In this document: positions 54,580 through 57,439 of the stretch, piece by piece | Numbering within the stretch: position 1 is the stretch's first letter | Layout of the letters: every line of letters starts with the position of its first letter | Origin: an uncultured Actinomycetes bacterium | GTDB lineage: Bacteria; Actinomycetota; Acidimicrobiia; Acidimicrobiales; SZUA-35 | Direction of reading: 5' to 3' | NCBI GenBank assembly: GCA_902826025.1 | Contig: CADEDH010000006.1 | Location: 19,127-76,565 of the forward strand | Length of the DNA stretch: 57,439 nt | The notes under the pieces: generated by a model | Told to the model about the DNA's origin: nothing | The model's database searches: none | What the model saw: only the letters and a program-made list of their open reading frames with translations | Made by a program: the position numbers and the translations under genes

Positions 54580-56388
54580 TCAGTCACCATTGTGGTCCCC
54601 GTCCCCCAGGAGACGCCAGATGCCGAACCCGGGCCCGTCGTGGCCGATGGCCAGCCCGTCGGGGCCCGACCGGGCCGTTCCCTCCCCGGCCACCAGCTCG
54701 GCCTCCCACCCGGTCGGCAACCGCAGCGGCGGGGCCCCGCCCACCCGGCAGGCCCGCACCAGCAGATGTTCACCGGTGGTGCGACGGAGGAAGGCCAGGG
54801 CGTCGGGGGCCCGCTCCACCCACCGGAAGCCGCCGTGGGCCAGGGCCCGGGAGCCCGACCGGAACCGGATCAGCTCCCGGTACCAGTCCAGCGTCGAACG
54901 GTCCCAGGTGGAGGTGTCCCACGGCATCGTGCGCCGGGCCGCCTCGGCGTCGGAGCCGGTGAGGGCGATCTCGTCGCCGTAGAGCAGGCACGGCGCCCCG
55001 GGCAGGGTCAGCACCAACCCCAACCCCACCCGGGCCAGCTCGGGCGACCGGGCCAGCGAGTGCCAGCGGGGGGTGTCGTGCGAGGTGACCAGGGCCATCG
55101 ACCCCAGCACGGTCTGCCACGGCAGCACCGAGCGGGCGGCGTCCATGGCCCGGGCCGCCGCCACCCCGTCCCGGGGGGCTTGACCCGGGCCGCCGGTGAG
55201 GCGGGCCAGCGACTCCCGGCGTCCCAGCCAGCTCGCCACCGGCCGGGCCACGCCGGCGTAGTTCATGAACCCGTGCCAGCTGCCGGGGCCGGCGTCGGCG
55301 CTGGGGTCGAAGAAGTGCTCGGCCACCAGCCACCGGGCCGGGTCCACCCCGTCGCTGGTGCGCCGGGCCGAGCGGCGGGCCACCTCGTTGTGGTCGTCGT
55401 GGCCCCGCCGGCCGGTCATGTTGGCCACATCGATGCGCCAGCCGTCGAGGTCGAACGGGGGCCCGAGGTAGCGGGCCAGCACCGAGTCGGGCCCCTCGTA
55501 CAGCCGCTGGCGCAGTTCGCCCGAGGCGTGGTTGAGCTTGGGCAGCGAGGCCACGTCGAGCCAGGAGGCGTAGCGGTGGGGATGGTCCACGAAATAGTAG
55601 AAGTCGGCTTCGGCCGCGTCCGGGTCGGCCTGAGCGGCGGCGAACCATTCGTGGTGACTGCCGGTGTGGTTGAGGGTGAGGTCGCTGATCAGCCGGAGTC
55701 CGGCGTCGGTGCAGGCCCGGCGCAGGCGCACCAGGGCCTCGTCGCCGCCCAGCAGTGGGTCGACAGTGCCGAACGAGGTGGCGTCGTAGCGGTGGTTCGA
55801 CCGACCCGGGAACACCGGGTTGAGGTAGATGCCACCCACCCCCAGGTCCCGTAGGTGGGCGAGCCGGCCGGCGATGCCGTCGAGGTCGCCCCCGTAGAGC
55901 TGGGTCATCGACCGGGGGCCGGTGGCCACCGGATCGTCCCAGCGGCTCATCCACCCCCATTCGGGCAGCTGGGCCCGATGCCGGCCCGACGAGGCGAAGC
56001 GGTCGGGGAAGATCTGGTACCACACGGTGGACGGCACCCAGTCGGGCGTTCCGCCCGTGGTGAGCAGGCGGAAGTCGTGGTGGTCGGTGGGGTCGTGGTG
56101 GACCACGCCCAGGCCGGTGAGCCAGCGGGGCCCGCCCGGGCCGTCGAGCCAGAACCGGTAGGCCGTGACCGGGTTGTGGGCGCTGAGCGCCACCTCCCAC
56201 CGTCCGGGGCCGGCCCGGCGGCCCTCGGCCCACGCCGCCTCGCCGTCGTGCACCGTCCGGACGGCCAGCGACGACACTCCGGCCCCGCTGTCGGCTACCT
56301 CCACCGTGAGCGTCACCGTCTCCCCCGGGGCCGGGCACGGGTTCGACACCAGGTGCTCGGAGGCGTCGTGGTGGGGTTCGTCGAGCAC
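54580..56388 (-). CDS. GH13 maltodextrin-type glycosidase (neopullulanase/MalZ-like)
   Basis: 602 residues from GTG 56388. An N-terminal beta-sandwich (about 15-115, resembling CBM34) precedes the GH13 barrel (VWYQIFPDRF). Conserved regions: DLTLNHTGSHH (I), DGWRIDVANMTG with the nucleophile Asp (II), WLVAEHFFD with the acid/base Glu (III), and TSHDTPRW (IV). VPSTVWYQIFPDRF and NHRYDATSF are typical for neopullulanase/maltogenic amylase and MalZ. No signal peptide, so it degrades linear or cyclic maltodextrins in the cytoplasm. It pairs in role with the alpha-glucosidase at 13014. Confidence 0.9.
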   Translation of the reverse strand: MLDEPHHDASEHLVSNPCPAPGETVTLTVEVADSGAGVSSLAVRTVHDGEAAWAEGRRAGPGRWEVALSAHNPVTAYRFWLDGPGGPRWLTGLGVVHHDPTDHHDFRLLTTGGTPDWVPSTVWYQIFPDRFASSGRHRAQLPEWGWMSRWDDPVATGPRSMTQLYGGDLDGIAGRLAHLRDLGVGGIYLNPVFPGRSNHRYDATSFGTVDPLLGGDEALVRLRRACTDAGLRLISDLTLNHTGSHHEWFAAAQADPDAAEADFYYFVDHPHRYASWLDVASLPKLNHASGELRQRLYEGPDSVLARYLGPPFDLDGWRIDVANMTGRRGHDDHNEVARRSARRTSDGVDPARWLVAEHFFDPSADAGPGSWHGFMNYAGVARPVASWLGRRESLARLTGGPGQAPRDGVAAARAMDAARSVLPWQTVLGSMALVTSHDTPRWHSLARSPELARVGLGLVLTLPGAPCLLYGDEIALTGSDAEAARRTMPWDTSTWDRSTLDWYRELIRFRSGSRALAHGGFRWVERAPDALAFLRRTTGEHLLVRACRVGGAPPLRLPTGWEAELVAGEGTARSGPDGLAIGHDGPGFGIWRLLGDGDHNGD

Positions 56389-56424
56389 GGCGGGGGGGCG
56401 GGCCGGCCGGGAGAAACGACGGTG

Positions 56425-57030
56425 CTACTGGGGTCGGATCAGCTCGAAACGGTCGCGGGTGGTGGCGTAGCCGTTGCCGGCCATGCGGCCCACGGCGTCG
56501 AGGGCGGCGTGGTCGATCCGGGTGCCGTCGAGGATCTCGTCGTCGACGTGGAACCGCACCACCTCGCCGAACACCACCACGTTGATGTTGGGCTGGTTGC
56601 CCAGCTCCACCATCTGGGTCACACGGCATTCGAAGCTGGCCCGGGCCTCGGCCACCCGGGGCGCCTTCACGTCGATGGACGGCTCGGGGGTGAGCCCGGC
56701 GAAGTCGAACTCGCTCTCGCCGTGCTCCAGCTCGGCCGCCGTCTGGTTCATCCCCACCGCCACCTCCATGCCCACGATCGAGCAGGTGAACTCGCCGGTG
56801 GCCCGGGCGTTGATCAGGCTGTCCTTCTCGTCGCCGTCGTTGACGCCCACGGAATACAGAACGGTCGGCGGGTGGGAGGCGACGGCCTGGAAGAAGGAGT
56901 ACGGGGCCAGGTTGGGGCGGCCGTCGGCGTCGACGGTGCCGATCCAGCCGATGGGGCGGGGGACGACGAGCCCGGTGAGAAGCTTGTAGCCGTCGACGTA
57001 GGACAGGTCGGTGGTGGCGAAGGTGGCCAT
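56425..57030 (-). CDS. Flavin reductase family protein
   Basis: 201 residues from ATG 57030. The flavin reductase-like split-barrel shows GLVVPRPIGWIGTVDADGR, NLAPYSFFQAVASHPP, and VLYSVGVNDGDEKDSLIN, the usual FMN-contact stretch. Most relatives are FMN-binding and either flavin reductases supplying free reduced flavin, or conserved proteins of unknown role (DUF447-like subgroup). It could supply FADH2 to two-component monooxygenases such as the StyA-like enzyme at 2622, but there is no linkage to support that. Confidence 0.85.
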   Translation of the reverse strand: MATFATTDLSYVDGYKLLTGLVVPRPIGWIGTVDADGRPNLAPYSFFQAVASHPPTVLYSVGVNDGDEKDSLINARATGEFTCSIVGMEVAVGMNQTAAELEHGESEFDFAGLTPEPSIDVKAPRVAEARASFECRVTQMVELGNQPNINVVVFGEVVRFHVDDEILDGTRIDHAALDAVGRMAGNGYATTRDRFELIRPQ

Positions 57031-57037
57031 GGGACGC

Positions 57038-57138
57038 CAGCGTAGCTGGCGCCGGGGTGGGGGCCCCGGCGCAGATGGGGTCCGGGGGCGCGAGCCCCCG
57101 TAGAACTCAGCGTAGCTGGCGCCGGGGTGGGGGCCCCG
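57038..57138. repeat. Direct repeat pair of 31 bp
   Basis: Bases 57038-57068 and 57108-57138 are identical, starting CAGCGTAGCTGGCGCCGGGG, 70 bases apart. A second smaller repeat (AGAACTCAG after a CCCG[TC] stretch) occurs at 57102 and 57149. They fill the gap between the flavin reductase and SDR genes. Confidence 0.8.
57083..57100. terminator. GNRA-loop hairpin downstream of the SDR gene
   Basis: CGGGGGC and GCCCCCG arms around the tetraloop GCGA, inside the 57038-57138 repeat region and 58 bases after the end of the minus-strand SDR gene. Confidence 0.45.
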
Positions 57139-57158
57139 AGGAGCCCGCAGAACTCAGC

Positions 57159-57439
57159 TCACCCTTGCTGGTCGAGGCTGCGGGCCCGGAGGCGGCGCAT
57201 GCCTTTCAGCCAGCGGTCGGGGTCGTCGGCCTTGCGTTTCACGTACTCGGCCACCTCGGGGTGGGGGAGCACGTGGAACCGCTCATCTCGGATGGCGTCC
57301 ACCACCACCCGGGCCAGGTCGTCGGGCTCGATGATGCCGTCGGTCTGGCCGTCGCCCAGGCTCCTGGGGGCCATGGCGGTGTTAACGCCCTGGGGGCACA
57401 GCACCGACACCCGGATGCCGTCGTCGCCGTGGGTGATCG
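57159..57439 (-). CDS. SDR family oxidoreductase, C-terminal part (cut by window edge)
   Basis: Minus-strand frame open from the window edge to the stop at 57159, giving about 93 residues. It starts ITHGDDGIRVSVLCPQGVNTAM, which is the strand and loop after the active-site helix in short-chain dehydrogenases, and goes on with a helix PDDLARVVVDAIRDERFHVLPHPEV and a charged end. The catalytic YxxxK lies outside the window. NAD(P)-dependent alcohol or ketone chemistry; substrate unknown. Confidence 0.82.
   Translation of the reverse strand, partial: ITHGDDGIRVSVLCPQGVNTAMAPRSLGDGQTDGIIEPDDLARVVVDAIRDERFHVLPHPEVAEYVKRKADDPDRWLKGMRRLRARSLDQQG

Noticed and set aside
52139..54982. A 947-residue plus-strand open frame
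   Set aside because: Opposite to the F420 enzyme and Rieske oxygenase genes; no domain.

Overview
The window is 57 kb of very GC-rich, densely coded DNA with no rRNA, tRNA, CRISPR array, prophage or insertion sequence that I could see. Codon use, several F420-dependent (LLM-class) oxidoreductases, class III cyclase/ATPase/TPR regulators, PadR/TetR regulators and phytanoyl-CoA-dioxygenase-like and carboxymuconolactone-decarboxylase-like enzymes all point to an actinobacterium, most like the soil/aquatic Acidimicrobiia. That placement is inference, because no phylogenetic marker gene is present.

Layout. 1-5.8 kb is a catabolic block: the end of an F420 oxidoreductase, two paralogous CMD-family proteins flanking a PadR regulator, a methyltransferase and a StyA-like flavin monooxygenase, then a family III CoA-transferase. 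The PadR/methyltransferase intergenic region and the StyA promoter carry related palindromes that look like one regulon. 5.9-9.3 kb holds an ECF sigma factor with a coupled membrane partner, a TetR/SnoaL-like divergent pair and a frameshifted DUF559-like gene. 9.3-17.2 kb, all on the minus strand, has a MacB/FtsX-type ABC exporter, a GH13 alpha-glucosidase and a formamide-use operon (fmdB-like, amiS/ureI-like, fmdA). 17.4-27.1 kb carries housekeeping and stress genes: Nei-type glycosylase, a very large cyclase/AAA/TPR regulator, 1-Cys peroxiredoxin, LysM lipoprotein, RsgA, an S9 peptidase and a 3Fe-4S ferredoxin. 27.2-32.1 kb is a cell-envelope operon: secreted repeat-type protein, class A penicillin-binding protein, and a membrane-anchored trypsin-like protein that has lost catalytic residues.

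32.2-39.0 kb is again catabolic (amidohydrolase, two PhyH-type dioxygenases, F420 oxidoreductase, GNAT, crotonase). 39.1-43.9 kb is a compact minus-strand block: two-component system, a secreted protein with an acidic His/Glu tail, a Pro/Ala-rich membrane protein, ApbE, and a bis-heme-type membrane protein. I read this as an extracytoplasmic electron-transfer or metal module.

43.95-49.7 kb is the most interesting stretch: amidohydrolase, MFS transporter, a dimethylformamidase-beta-like hydrolase, and a GrdB-like protein whose reading frame is interrupted by one UGA inside a U-P-V-C-H-Q motif. I read this as a genuine selenoprotein, followed by a TetR regulator. 49.7-57.4 kb carries a PLP decarboxylase coupled to two F420 oxidoreductases, a Rieske oxygenase, a second GH13 enzyme, a flavin reductase and the end of an SDR.

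Several intergenic hairpins occur just after stop codons. Three of them share a flank (CCGAAAT) and a GCG-CTCAR-CGC core and seem to belong to one dispersed element family. No intergenic stretch reaches 300 bases.
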